Assembly: GCA_039704465.1 (NCBI GenBank)
Contig: JASFAU010000016.1
Span: forward strand, 186,001-250,000
DNA: 64,000 nucleotides
Source: Plasmodiophora brassicae
Lineage: Eukaryota > Endomyxa > Phytomyxea > Plasmodiophorida > Plasmodiophoridae
Direction: 5' to 3'
The first letter of the stretch is position 1. Each line of letters starts with the position of its first letter. This document shows positions 44,468 through 55,464 of this stretch, piece by piece. The notes under the pieces were generated by a model that had not been told where the DNA came from, did no database searches, and was given only the letters and a program-made list of their open reading frames with translations. The position numbers and the translations under genes were made by a program.

Positions 44468-45507
44468 ACTGGGTAACATTCGACCAATTAATTAGCGCTT
44501 AACTCTGTGACGGGTACGTGGTCAACGATGAGCAGGAGGGTGCAAATTAAACGTGTCGGACTCAGTGATCTCTGAATACGGACGGTGTCCCCTCGCTTTG
44601 ATTCCCTGTCAGTAAGATCGAGGCCTGTGTGTCTCGTCGGGTAAATAGCTATTGGTGACAGGCGCGAACAGGTAGGTACCTATTGCGCCAGTACTGATGA
44701 GACATCCCTGTGTTCCATCTTGATTCGAAATGGCGCTCTGGGCAGAGCCACAGCGTTGCATACACTTCAGAGATACTGTACCGAATGTTAGTAGTAGTAT
44801 TTCATATAAATGGTAACCAGGACAGGCAGAGCAATGTAAGATCGACGCGATCGAGCGCATAACGACCTTCATCGTTGCCATCATCGCTTGATCATCAAGC
44901 GATGGTGGCGATGACGTACGTGAAACGCGTGCCACAGTGTGCACCTATATGATGGCGACGATACTGCCCATACTGTCGTCGCGTAATTGCCTGCTGACCC
45001 AGATGGCAGCGATCAGCGGGTAGGGTGATCGTGGCCCACGAGCACGTTCTGGGCGTTAATACAGGTCTTCCACGTCATCAGGGGATGAGCAGACGAGAAC
45101 AGCGACCGTGTATCCAACCCCGACCTTGGCGGCTACAGCCGCCGGGGCGAGTACACTGCTGGAAATTAAACACGCCATTCGGTTAACGTGTGGTCTGCCG
45201 ACCTTGGATGTGTTCGCCGTCCTGAGCGTGGAGCTTCTGTGCAAATACGAATTGGTCAGCAACGACGGGGCCAGGAATACGGATACAGAAGCGAAGATCT
45301 TCTCTAGGCGCCGTGCCCGGCTCAATTCTCGTCCAGCCGGCTTCCAACACCGGGGGCAGGATCAATATAAACATCAACGTGCTACTGTGTCAGTACTGGC
45401 TATCACGACAAGAGTCTGTAGAGCGGGGAATACTTTCTCCACATTCCTGCACATTGGCAATCGCTTCCCCGTTCCCGCAGGCGCTAATGCGTCGAATGTT
45501 ACCCAGT
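44468..45507. other. Intergenic, no confident gene
   Basis: A minus-strand frame at 44609-44872 could be a small secreted protein (start KVVMRSIASILHCSACPG, later VSLKCMQRCGSAQ), with an optional 42-nt in-frame intron. A plus-strand frame near 45108-45360 reads protein-like (LPTLDVFAVLSVELLCKYEL) but starts without ATG. Neither is well supported. Confidence 0.3.
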
Positions 45508-46056
45508 TTACAATCCATGCGCTTCGCGGTGCTGCCTGATTGCTTGACAGTCGAGGACGAACCTCGGCCAGAACTCGAACGCAACTGTACCCAGCGCCTG
45601 GCGTCTTGGCCGTCTGGTCAGATGCGGCTTGAACAGCATCGTGAGGTTGTTCCGAGTATCGACGAGTAAGCATTCCTTACAACCCTGACTGGCGAACGTT
45701 TGCATCTTCGCAATAGCGGCCTCCAGATCGTCGGTCTGATCTGATAACAGCTCGATCACAACGGTGGGCACACATGGCACGAACGCCATCCTTCGTTGGT
45801 CCTCAGACAGACTCGCCCACGTTGCCTGTGGAAAAATCAATACGAATACTGCATCGAATCGATACGTGTCACGACTGACTTCGTCGATGTACGAGACGTC
45901 GGGTATCAGCATGTCCCCGTTTGGTAATCGGAAGCCACCGCGGTTATTGCCCTCAACTCCACCGAGGCCCGGGTTCCTGATGCACCACTCCCCGACCTGC
46001 ATATGGGCTGCAACGGTCTCTAGGCTGGAGCTCCGTCTCGTCGCCATCGGTGTCAA
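45508..46056 (-). CDS. Uma2/DUF820-like (PD-(D/E)XK nuclease-fold) protein
   Basis: 182 residues. The core matches the Uma2 pattern: GGFRLPNGDMLIPDVSYIDE (the PD aspartate), VPCVPTVVIELLSDQTDD (the E-x-x-S glutamate), AIAKMQTFASQGCKECLLVD (lysine and the Gly-x-x-Glu strand). Uma2 proteins are abundant in cyanobacteria and other bacteria and occur patchily in eukaryotes, so lateral origin is a reasonable inference. A stop precedes the homologous N-terminal segment (LSTL.P..LL), so this copy may have lost about 40 residues or have an unseen exon. It forms an inverted pair with the decayed copy at 43818-44467. Biological role in eukaryotes is unknown. Confidence 0.62.
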   Translation of the reverse strand: MTPMATRRSSSLETVAAHMQVGEWCIRNPGLGGVEGNNRGGFRLPNGDMLIPDVSYIDEVSRDTYRFDAVFVLIFPQATWASLSEDQRRMAFVPCVPTVVIELLSDQTDDLEAAIAKMQTFASQGCKECLLVDTRNNLTMLFKPHLTRRPRRQALGTVAFEFWPRFVLDCQAIRQHREAHGL

Positions 46057-46870
46057 TACAAGGCCGGACGTGGCTGACCGCGCGAGAAGCTCGTTCGGAC
46101 GTAACGTCGACTGCTCCTACGTGGCGCTTCCAGTGAAACTCAACTCTATGGTACCCTCCGATCGTATCTGGGTACCTGGGCGCGTGCCACGATCTGCCCA
46201 TATTATTCGTATTCATTACCTGCCACATGGCAACTGTACGTTCGCTTGTCTCCAGATGTATGGCGACTTTTCAATCAGACACACAGAGAGGTTGACAGTT
46301 TTGCTGCAGGTCGCCCACCGTAGAGACCATTTCGTCATTGTTCGCAGTACACTGCAAGGCGTCGTGCATGTTGGTTCGCGCAGACGGTTCAATGGCGCTC
46401 TAACGGGTCGCGATGTCATCCATCTACGTCCATCGGAACATGCTGACGTCGTGGTTCGTGACGGAAACCAAAGACACTGCAATAACGACATCATCGTTCA
46501 TTGGATAGCAGCCGCCACACAGCGGGTCGCCGATGATCTGCTCAAGAGCAGCCTTGAGCCCAGAACGGCTAACGCGGCCTGACCCACCGGACGCTGACTG
46601 AAAGGCGGCGGCAGACGCAATGGGTCACCTCAGATCGGCGACGCGCAAGGACTGGGTGCTCGACGAGATCAACCTGCCGACGAGATCTGGCGATGCAAAT
46701 GGCCTCGACGGTACTTGAGCCAGTGCTTGGCGCTCTGACGTTCCTGGGTGCTTCCGGCTCCGGGTACAGCAAGGGCTGCTCCCTCGGTGGCTCCTTGGGT
46801 GCATCGTCGGCGTACGGCGGCTCTAGCAGCGGATCTCGCTCTGGGTACTCGTACAAGCCGCCAGGCATCG
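46057..46870. other. Intergenic with unassigned frames, ends at a duplication breakpoint
   Basis: A plus-strand frame from about 46180 to 46582 is open and protein-like (VIHLRPSEHADVVVRDG) but has no recognised domain or clear start. At 46693-46868 a Gly/Ser frame (plus) overlies a Pro/Glu-rich frame (minus). At 46871 the sequence switches abruptly to the giant-gene duplicate. Confidence 0.35.
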
Positions 46871-48266
46871 TTCTGGCATCGCATCGTTGCCCGTCGTATC
46901 GAGTGGCGCCGTAATCTGTGGCGGAACTCGACCGAGCGGGCGCCGCTCTGCATTCGCCAGTTCGAGGCCATGGAAGCGGCCCTGATGGGGAAGAACGGCG
47001 ACCACATCGATTACCGGGCTCGACATATAACGTCTGGACCGATCGAGGTGCCATACGTTGCCCGTGACCTTCCATGGGTGTTCACATTGTCAACTGTGGC
47101 CGACGAGGACGCTCACAGCGAAGGACCCGTCATCCACAACGTCAACGGCACGGCCCTAAAGATGCCGGCGCGTTGGCCAGAGCGGGTGCCAGCGTTCACG
47201 CATTCGTCCCCGATGACGACCCATCGGGGCAATCGTCGCCTGGCACCACCACCGATGACCAGGGCGCCGCCCTGACGCGCCAATCCGACATTGCATTCCA
47301 CAGCTTTGCTGATTGCCACGGGTGCCAGCGCATGACGCGGTACGCGTTCGGCTGCGCTGTGGCCGCATGGGGACCTCCCGGCCAGCGCCTTCCGCCGTCG
47401 ACGCCGCCTGACGATCGTCCACCTCCTGACGAGCCGCCTGCGGTTACGAATGCGCAGAACGCCAACGGCGAACTCCAGGTGCGGTCCCTGGACGACCTGT
47501 TCGACCTGTGTCAGGAGCGCGGCGATCGACGCTACCGGGCGCCTTCGATCAGTGGGTTCCCGCGCGCCTGGGCCGTCCTGCACAGGGGGGCCCCAGCGCC
47601 CTGCCCAACCATGCTTAGGGCGGCGAACGTGATCGCCGTGTCGTTGTCGGCCGCGGCAGAGACGTGCGCGAATCTCGACACTGGTCGCCAACTCGGTTCG
47701 CTGTTCATCGTGGGCGCCGATGGCGCGCCTGTCGTCCTGGCAGGGGCGTCGTCGACGCTGCCGACGGCGATAGGCGACGCCATACGCGTGTGGAAAGAAC
47801 CGCTAGGCGGCCCTGCAACGTCGTTGGCCGATCTGGATTGGCGTCTGCAGCGCCAGGATCGCCACGAGTCGGCGTCGGCGCTGCCTTGGTTCGGCAAGGC
47901 AGGGCTGGCCGCACCTGATCAGTGCCTGTCGGTCGGTGACGGGGACCTTCCCGAGCACGAACTATCGTCCATGTCGCCATGCGATGCCGCCAACCTTGTA
48001 CGTGTCGCGCTGCAGGGACGGCAGGTTTCGATGACGTTGGACACGACGTCCAGCGACGAATGTGTCGCCCGGCTGTCCGCCCGGATGTCGCCCGCGGCAG
48101 CGTTATGCCTGTTCGACCGGTTCGCCGCCCATGGGAACGTTCTAAAGGAAGGCCAGCTGCGTGCCATGCTCGGCAATCGGGTCCAGGTTCGGGCGAATTG
48201 CAATGCGGCCGTACCTGAGCCGGGCGCGTTGATGAGCGGCGAAGACGACGACGTGAAGCACGCGGA
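46871..48266 (+). pseudogene. Duplicated 3' fragment of the giant gene
   Basis: Closely matches 38056-39473 inside the last exon of the giant gene. It starts mid-exon with no promoter, loses one base near 47165 (aagatgccggcg versus aagatggcgggcg) and so shifts frame, and has several small in-frame deletions. At 48266 it jumps to the kinase promoter, skipping the last 0.5 kb of the giant gene. A non-functional passenger of the block that created kinase 2. Confidence 0.88.
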
Positions 48267-48401
48267 AATTACGGTATTCCCTGGTGTGTCCTTCGTACGG
48301 GGGCCCTATTCGGCCGGGTCGGGGAAGGATCCGATCCGGACCCGGCGTTGTAGCGGAAGCTCTGCGCCACACGTGGCGACTATTGAGAGGCGCCGATGTC
48401 G

Positions 48402-49916
48402 ATGTGCATGGCGCCCCTGCATCTACGAGCAGCCATGTTCGTGCTCGTGCTTGCCGTGTTCGGTGTCGCTCAAGGCATGTTTCGACAGCGGGCCATGCCG
48501 ATGGCGATGATGCCGGGACAGCGCTGCGGAGACGTCGTGCGCGACCATCCAGGATGTCAGGTCAGGCGATGGTTGACCACTTGATGACATATCTAACGCA
48601 TGCCGGTCAGCAACTCGAGGAGACGGAACCACTTCTGACGGCAACGGATTATTATCAGCACCTGCTACTGTCATCATGGGATCCCCCCGAGCATCCGGTA
48701 CCGTCAACGGAACCACCAGCGTTGCTCTGTGCAATTCCCGCCGGGGGCCCTCTACCGCCCAATAACCACGACGCCCACCCAGCGAGTATCTCTGTACCCC
48801 CAGGTGACATTCAACCGGCCGCGTCCCCGTCTCCCAACGCTTGCACCGTGGTGGGATGTCACGGTCATAAGGTAATTGAATTTGCATGCCGCGAAACCCA
48901 TCGCCGTCTGCCAACCGTCAATTGCATCGGCCCAGGATCTCGACCGCGAACTTGCCAGCATCGATTTCGACGACTTCGTCGAACGCATCGTGGGCAATGG
49001 TGCATCGAATGCCTGCCAACTGGGCACAATGCGGTCGCTAGATGCTCCTACGTGGCCAACCTGCTACACATTGCTGAACCCCATCGGCAGTGGTGCATTT
49101 GGGACGACATGGAGAGCACGACAACGGCGGTACGTGCTTGACAAGTGCGGTTGGCTCGCATTCGTCCAGAAAGACGTTGCCGTGAAAGTGCAGGATGATT
49201 CACACGTGTCGCGTCGCGAGGCGTCGATCCTGGCGTACCTGCGGGAAGCGGACGGGCACCCGAACGTGGTCGTCGTGTTGGATGCGTTCACTAGCCCGGA
49301 TGCAACAAAGCGGATCTCTGTCATGGAGTTCCTTGGTGGCGGTTGCCTGACTGACATCCTGGAGAGGACCCCTGGAGGGTTCCTGCACGAGAAGGCAGCC
49401 CTGTCGATTTGGTTCCGCGTCCTCGCCGGACTCGAGTACCTCCACCGGCACCACATCTACCACGGGGACCTGAACCCGAACAACGTCGTACTCGACGAGT
49501 CGGGCGAACCCAAGATCATTGACTTTGGTCTCAGCTCGCAGTCGGGCAACGGCCTGGTGACCGGGCACCGGTGCACGCTCCCATACGAGGCACCAGAAGC
49601 GGGACCATTCGCAGAACCTTACAGTGGAGGACGCGCTGATCTATGGTCGGCTGGCGCTATGCTCTTCTTCATGGTGTTCGGCGAGCATGCCTATCCAGAT
49701 CTACCCGACTACGCGTGCTGGAAGCACCTCGTGCGCACGATGCGGATCAGGTTCCCGTATCGGCCTATAGCATCCAAGAGACTCATGGAACTGCTGTTCC
49801 TGATCTTGGCCGTCGACCCAAGCACCCGGCCGTCTTTGGCCCACCTCCTTGGTGACTCATGGGCCATGTCGTACCTGGGCACCCGCCCCCCTGCTACCGG
49901 TCGTCTCGTACCGTAG
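48402..49916 (+). CDS. Secreted protein kinase, family copy 2, with a damaged splice acceptor
   Basis: Same plan as copy 1. Exon 1 (48396 or 48402 to 48560) has the signal peptide AAMFVLVLAVFGVAQG, exon 2 is 48611-48803 (phase 1), and the kinase exon ends at 49916. Kinase marks are intact (GSGAFGTTWRAR, VAVKVQDD, YHGDLNPNN, IIDFGLSS, YEAPEAGP). The intron 2 acceptor is broken: copies 1 and 3 have gcatgcag before the kinase exon, whereas here it reads gcatgccg (48888-48895). The next AGs give stops or wrong frames. The signal peptide may therefore no longer be joined to the kinase, leaving a cytosolic form or a pseudogene. Confidence 0.75.
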
Positions 49917-51011
49917 CTGGCGCGTTTGACCCTTCGTTATCTACGTACACGACTCGGCGTTTGTTTTCTGCACGTCGCGACACGCCGTCGAATGTATGCT
50001 GCCTAAGTAGAATGTGGTGGTCCACCCGTAACAGATTCGCTTCCCCAAATGTGTCGCACGGTGCACAGCGCTGGGCACCGACGTCGATGCAATGTCAGTA
50101 TCCACCTTGTGCACATCAACAACATCACGTGCAATTCGTCCTGGAAGATCCGGTAAGTCTTCCCGAAGAGCGCCGGTAGCCCACGGCTGCATATGTGAGT
50201 GGAACATCGAGAGTTTGTGCCGACGCCAACAATTCGCGAGGTAACGCTCCTGAGCAGACTCGTCGCGAGGAACGCTGGCAGTCGTCTCGAAATATCGGCC
50301 GCTGGCACCAGCGTTGGACTTCTTCCCCACAGCTTGCCCGATTGCGTGTTCGTATGATGGGAGCAATCGTAAGCAGTTGAAGATTGTGCCATGTTTCTTC
50401 TCTGAGGCCATCAGATACGCATATGATGTGCACCCTGGGTTGCTCGGCGCACGCTGAAAGTCGTTCGGCTTTGAGTTTGATTAGGGTGTGCGCATTCCAG
50501 TGACCGATACTGGACCAGTCAGGGCTCTTTTGCCGCTCTGCATTCTGGGAGTTGCGAGAATCCGCTAGACACGGCCACCGTTGACCAAACCGCTATTGGA
50601 AGATAGGGTTGCTGCCGATGATTCTGCCACTCTCCAGACTTTCGGTAGCGACTGACATATACGTACAACAGTTTACGAAAAGGGACGATGTGAAAGAGGA
50701 CGGCGCGTTTGTAACAAATGCCGATTGACCACGTTAGGTAACGCGTCGCCGACGAGTCTCGGTCGGAAGAAGAGTTCTGGGCGCTAGGACACACGCTAGC
50801 TAACGAGGCATGATCTGAAAGGGAGTCGGGCCACAGGGTACCGTCGGTTCCGGACAATGTTCGGCACATCCCCATACATCTGATCGTTCCACTTGGGTTC
50901 CCATGGCAGCAGCCTCGCTCTTCTTTTAATCTACCTAGTTTTTAATGAGCAGTTTAGGTGTTCATAGATTGACGAACAGGAATATGATGTCATTCCCAAA
51001 CTGCAAATCGC
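49917..51011. repeat. Downstream duplicated block (pairs with 54043-54835)
   Basis: Two long stretches (about 50060-50460 and 50510-50740) are repeated after kinase 3 at about 54180-54600 and 54650-54830. The minus strand has open frames in both copies with a shared segment (KLSMFHSHMQPWATGALRED-like in this copy), but they are interrupted differently. A decayed gene is possible, nothing firm. Confidence 0.7.
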
Positions 51012-51833
51012 TCAGGCGACGATGGCGAAGGCAACGGCAGTGAAGGCGGCGGCACCGACAGCGACTAACGAGGCCGAGGTTTTGGTCGACTTGAGTTTCA
51101 TGACACTCTTCGCATGTCCTTTCTTGCCGGCGATCGTGTCGACCAGAGCGTTGGTGACCTGGGTCTCGCCGATCTCCTCCTTGATCTGGCCAGCAAAGGC
51201 AACCACGCCAGCACACCGGAGGCAAGGACCGCACCACCAACGGCCATCGGCTTGACGATCTTGCCCTGCATCCGTTGCACGGGCGACCCTCGAGGGGGAG
51301 CCGAGGAAGGCTGCTCTTGAGGGGAAGCCGAGGAAAGCAGTGGAATCTGACGGTCGAACCGAGCACGAAGCTCTAACTCGGCAGGAATCGACTTCAACGG
51401 GTTGGAACGAAGGTCCCTATCAGCATCGGTTCAGTGACCAAAGCGGTATCACCGAATTCGGCCAGCACTCACAGTGTAAGCAAAGACGTCAATTGCCCGA
51501 TCTCAGCAGGAATCGACTGCAGCTGATTGTTATTCAAGTACCTATCAGCATCGGTTTATGTCCAATACTCACAGCGTGTTTAATGATGTCATCTGCCCGA
51601 TCTCGGCAGGAATCGACCGCAGATGACTGCCATTCAAGAACCTATCAGCATCGGTTCAGTGACCGACCATCCACGACATCAACGGCAACCAAACCGACAA
51701 ACCGTGGTCTATGTGAGTCACGACAATGTGTGGCGTATAGAGGCACCTACTCCAACTCCTTCAGAAGAAGGTCGACGACATCATCGTTGTCGGCGAGGTC
51801 GCGTTGCTGATTGGCACCCAGCTTATCCATCAT
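51012..51833 (-). CDS. Leucine-rich-repeat protein with repeats encoded by separate exons
   Basis: From the ATG at 51831-51833 a helical N-terminal exon (DDVVDLLLKELE) is followed by three LRR segments. Two lie in exons of exactly 69 nt (51573-51641 and 51473-51541), the third starts the next exon (to 51416). All are phase 2, so each exon adds one 23-residue repeat with the core LxxNxLxSIPAEIGQLTSL. The three introns share the 3' end aaccgatgctgatag. After the LRRs come a Pro/Ser stretch, a hydrophobic segment, a possible 29-nt intron, and a hydrophobic C-terminus (SLVAVGAAAFTAVAFAIVA) that could anchor it in a membrane. LRR proteins of this type bind proteins; the partner is unknown. An upstream frame (CCRSCLDLFRKLKVAVPDDL) is in another phase. 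Confidence 0.7.
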
Positions 51834-52522
51834 CGCGCTCGAAACGCTGCGTTCAGGTCATCAGGAACCGCAACCTTGAGCTTTCGGAAGAGGTCCAGAC
51901 ACGACCGGCAACACATTTCTGCTTTGAACATCGGACTCGCTAGTGACTCGCGTCCATCGTAAGCGCGTCCGCCTGCACTGCTGGCCGCTCAGAAGAAATG
52001 GACGTCGCCGGAATTGCCAGAAATAGTCCATTGCCATGACATACAATCGCCTATACTTATTCCGGTTGCTGTGGCACCAGCTGATGGCGTCCGCTTGACG
52101 AGCTGTACGTTCTCATTCACAGCCGCTAGGTAAATCGTGGACGCTGACGCTTCCTCCATCTAGGCGATGTCCAGCCATGACAGAGTCGCTACACTTCCAA
52201 ACTGCTCCGAGCGCGATACAGAGAGGGCGTGCGGCGTTGCGGCTGAGGCTACCGTGCGGACAGCGCGCTCGCGCTCGCGGTTCGGGATTCCTCTGTCATA
52301 TAATTATTATACAGCCACCCAGAGCGAACCGCGGTTCAAACCGGTTCCACCGGAACCGGTTTAGGCGGACCTCGAACCTACCAATCCAATTGGGTCTACC
52401 TGGACCGAAACCGCGCAGTTTCGGTTTCGTTCACGGTTTCTGGTTCGAAAGCAAACCGCGCCGACCCCCGATCCGGACCTGGCGTTGTAGCGGAAGCAAG
52501 CGCCAAGCGTTGTGAGGCGCCG
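51834..52522. other. Intergenic, with low-complexity inverted repeat
   Basis: Holds the hairpin at 52338-52362 and cggttt-rich sequence to about 52460. The conserved kinase-family leader starts near 52465. No gene seen. Confidence 0.5.
52338..52362. repeat. Inverted repeat, 11-bp arms, 3-nt spacer
   Basis: aaaccggttcc and ggaaccggttt face each other across acc. Further cggttt/aaaccg strings nearby make the stretch low in complexity. Confidence 0.8.
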
Positions 52523-54042
52523 ATGTGCATGGCGCCCCTGCGTCTACGGGCAGGCATGTTCGTGCTCGTGCTTGCTGTGTTCGGTGTCGCTCAAGGCATG
52601 CTCCGGCATCAGGCCGTTCCGATGGCGATGATGCCAGGACAGCGCTGCGGAGACGTCGTGCTCGACCATCCAGGATGGGAGGTTGGGCGAGGATTGACCT
52701 CTTGATGACGTATCTAACGCATTCGATCAGCCACTCCAGGAGACGGAATCGCGCCCCTGGGCAACGAATTATTATCAGCACCTGCTACTGTCATCATGGG
52801 ATCCCTCCGAGCATCCGGTACCGTCAACGGAACCACCAGCGTTGCCCTGTACAATTCCCGCCGGGGGCGCCCATTTACCGCCTGGTAACCACGACGCCCA
52901 CCCAGCGAGTATCTCTGTACCCCCAGGTGACATTCGACCGACCGTGTCCCCGTCTTCCAACGCTTGCACCGTGCTGGGATGTCGCGATGATAAGGTACTT
53001 GTATTTGCATGCAGCGAAACCCATCGCCGTCTCCCAACCGTTAATTGCATCGGTGCAGGATCTCGACCGTGAACTTGCCCGCATCGATTTCGGCGACTTC
53101 GTCAAACGCATCGTGGACGACGGTCCATCGAATACCTACGAACTGGGCACAATGCGATCGCTAGATGCTCATGCGTACCAGACGTGCTACACATTGCTGG
53201 ACCCCATTGACAGTGGTGCATTTGGGACGACATGGAGAGCACGACAACGGCGGTACGTGCTTGACAAGTGCGGTTGGCTCGCATTCGTCCAGAAAGACGT
53301 TGCCGTGAAAATGCAGGACGATTCGCACGTGTCGCGTCGCGAGGCATTGATCCTATCGTACCTGCGGGAAGCGGGCGGGCACCCGAACGTGGTCGTCGTG
53401 CTGGATGCGTTCACTAGCCCGGATGCAACAAAGCGGATCTCTGTCATGGAGTTCCTTGGTGGCGGTTGCCTGTCTGACATCCTGGATATGTCCCCTGGAG
53501 GGATCGTGCACGAGCAGACAGCCCTGTCGATCTGGTTCCGCGTCCTCGCCGGACTCGAGTACCTCCACCGGCACCACATCTACCACGGGGACCTGAACCC
53601 GAACAATGTCGTACTCGACGAGTCGGGCGAACCCAAGATCATTGACTTTGGCCTCAGCTCGCTGTCGTGCAACGGCCTGGTGCAGACCGGGTACCGGTGC
53701 ACGCTCCCATACGAGGCGCCAGAAGCGGGACCATTCGAAGGACCTTACAGCGGAGGGCCCGCTGATCTATGGTCGGCTGGCGCGATGCTCTTCTACATGG
53801 TCTTCGGCGAACACGCCTATCCAGATCTACCCGACTACGTGTCCTGGAAGCACCTCGTGCGCACGATGCGGCTCAGGTTCCCGCATCGACCTACAACATC
53901 CAAGTGCCTCGTGGAACTGCTGATCCGGATCTTGGCCGTCGACCCAAGCACCCGGCCGTCTTTGGCCCGCATCCTTCGCACCTCGTGGGCCATGTCGTAC
54001 CTGGGCACCCGCCTCCCTGCTACCGGTCGTCTCGTACTGTAG
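52523..54042 (+). CDS. Secreted protein kinase, family copy 3
   Basis: Exons 52523-52681, 52731-52926 and 53015-54042 give 460 residues in phase, with all splice sites intact. Signal peptide RAGMFVLVLAVFGVAQG, Pro-rich linker, then the kinase: IDSGAFGTTWRAR (first loop glycine is Asp), VAVKMQDD, MEFLGGGCLSDIL, IYHGDLNPNNVVLD, IIDFGLSS, YEAPEAGP, DLWSAGAMLFYMVFGEHAY. Catalytic Lys, Asp and Asn are present. The frame also stays open through exon 2 and intron 2 in another reading, which is a shadow. It shares downstream DNA with copy 2, so these two separated most recently. Confidence 0.85.
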
Positions 54043-54912
54043 CTGGCGCGTTGGACTCCTCGCTGTATACGTACACGACTCGGCACGCACTGGTATTCTG
54101 CACGTCGCGACACACCGCTGAATGTATACACCATTAGCAGAAGGTGGTGGTCGTAACACACTTGCTTCCCCCAATGTGTCCCATGGTGCACAACGCAGGA
54201 CACCGACATCGATGCAATGTCGGTATCCACCAATCGTGCACATCAACAACAGCACGTGAAATTCGGCCTGGAAGATCCGATAAGTCTTCCCGAAGAGCGC
54301 CGGCAGCCCACGGCTGCATATGTGAGTGGAACATCGAGAGTTTGTGCCGACGCCAACAATTCGCGAGGTAACGCTCCTGAGCAGACGCGTCGCGAGGAAC
54401 GGCAGTCGTCTCGCAACATCGGCCGCTGGCATCGGCCTTGGACTTCTACCCGACAACTTGCCCGATTGCGTGTTCGGATGGTGGGAGCAATCGCAAGTTG
54501 TTGGAGATTGTGCCATGTTTCTTCTACGGCTGGGGCCATCAGATACGCATATGATGTGCATCCTGGGTTGCTCCGGCGAATGCTGAAAGTCGGTCAGCTT
54601 TGAGTTTGATTAGGACGTTCGCATTCCCTAAACCGATGCTGGGCCACTCAGGGCCCTTTCGCCGCTCTGCATTCTGGGAGTTGCGAGAATCCGCTAGACA
54701 CAGCAACCGTTGACTAAACCACTACTGGAAGATAGGGTTGCTACCGATGGTTCTGCCACTCTCCAGACGTCCGGTAGCGACTGACATATAAACAATTTAC
54801 GAAAAGGGACGATGCGAAAGAGGACGGCGCGTTCTTATATAATCCTCAGTGATAAACCACTCCTCGTTGTGCCTGACCACGTGCGCGCTGACAACCCTTC
54901 AGCCCCATTTCA
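54043..54912. repeat. Downstream duplicated block (pairs with 49917-50740)
   Basis: Second copy of the block described at 49917-51011. It contains the uninterrupted site caattcgcgaggtaacgctc near 54358. No confident gene. Confidence 0.7.
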
Positions 54913-55464
54913 TCAGAATGGTCCATCCTTCCGCCGTACGCGGTACGCATGACTTCGTCGACGTGGACGTATCGGTTTGGACGTGATCGGAAGCTTTACC
55001 CTGACGTAGCCCCTAGGAGCCATATCAATACTGAATCTCGGACCAAGTTCGGCCTTGATCGCGGCAATCTTTGGATGATAGTCTTTGATCGCCTCAGTCT
55101 CCAGCAGCTCCTCCTTGAACATCTCCAGAGCGTTGTAGGAACATTTATGCCATTCGAACTCCACTATGGCAGTTCCCCCATCATCCGAGAGCGTGAAATG
55201 AAACCCGGTAACACCGGAATGCAATACCATAACGAGGATGACCCGTTCGTGATTCGTGACGGGGTCCACGTAGACCGAAGCCAGTACCGGCGGGTCCGGA
55301 GAAAAGGCCGACGCGGGGCCAGTCTGTCCACATCCAGTCCTCGTCCGCAGACCGCCGCGCAGGCACCACCAGCGCCCGGCCGTCGACTGTGTCTTTTTTT
55401 TTTGGGCATCATCATCAAAGCGCAAGGCCACCCGGGCCACTCCGAGCGGCAGGCGGCGGAACAC
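54913..55464 (-). CDS. Unidentified protein with a beta-rich C-terminal domain
   Basis: The C-terminal 120 residues look like an ordinary folded domain: VYVDPVTNHERVILVMVL, SGVTGFHFTLSDDGGTA, VEFEWHKCSYNALEMFKEEL, DYHPKIAAIKAELG, YVRVKLPI. The same layout (strand, DDG turn, V-E-W strand, helix) occurs in uncharacterised proteins of algae and oomycetes, as far as I recall; no function is known. The N-terminal part is poor, and a run of ten T falls in it. A second frame (DGRALVVPARRSADEDWMWT) is shared with the fragment at 43230-43385 and may be the real upstream exon. Confidence 0.5.
   Translation of the reverse strand: MFRRLPLGVARVALRFDDDAQKKKTQSTAGRWWCLRGGLRTRTGCGQTGPASAFSPDPPVLASVYVDPVTNHERVILVMVLHSGVTGFHFTLSDDGGTAIVEFEWHKCSYNALEMFKEELLETEAIKDYHPKIAAIKAELGPRFSIDMAPRGYVRVKLPITSKPIRPRRRSHAYRVRRKDGPF

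Noticed and set aside
52525..53014. Continuous 505-residue frame through kinase copy 3
   Set aside because: Its N-terminal third is out of frame with the signal peptide and linker exons; the spliced model matches copy 1 exactly.
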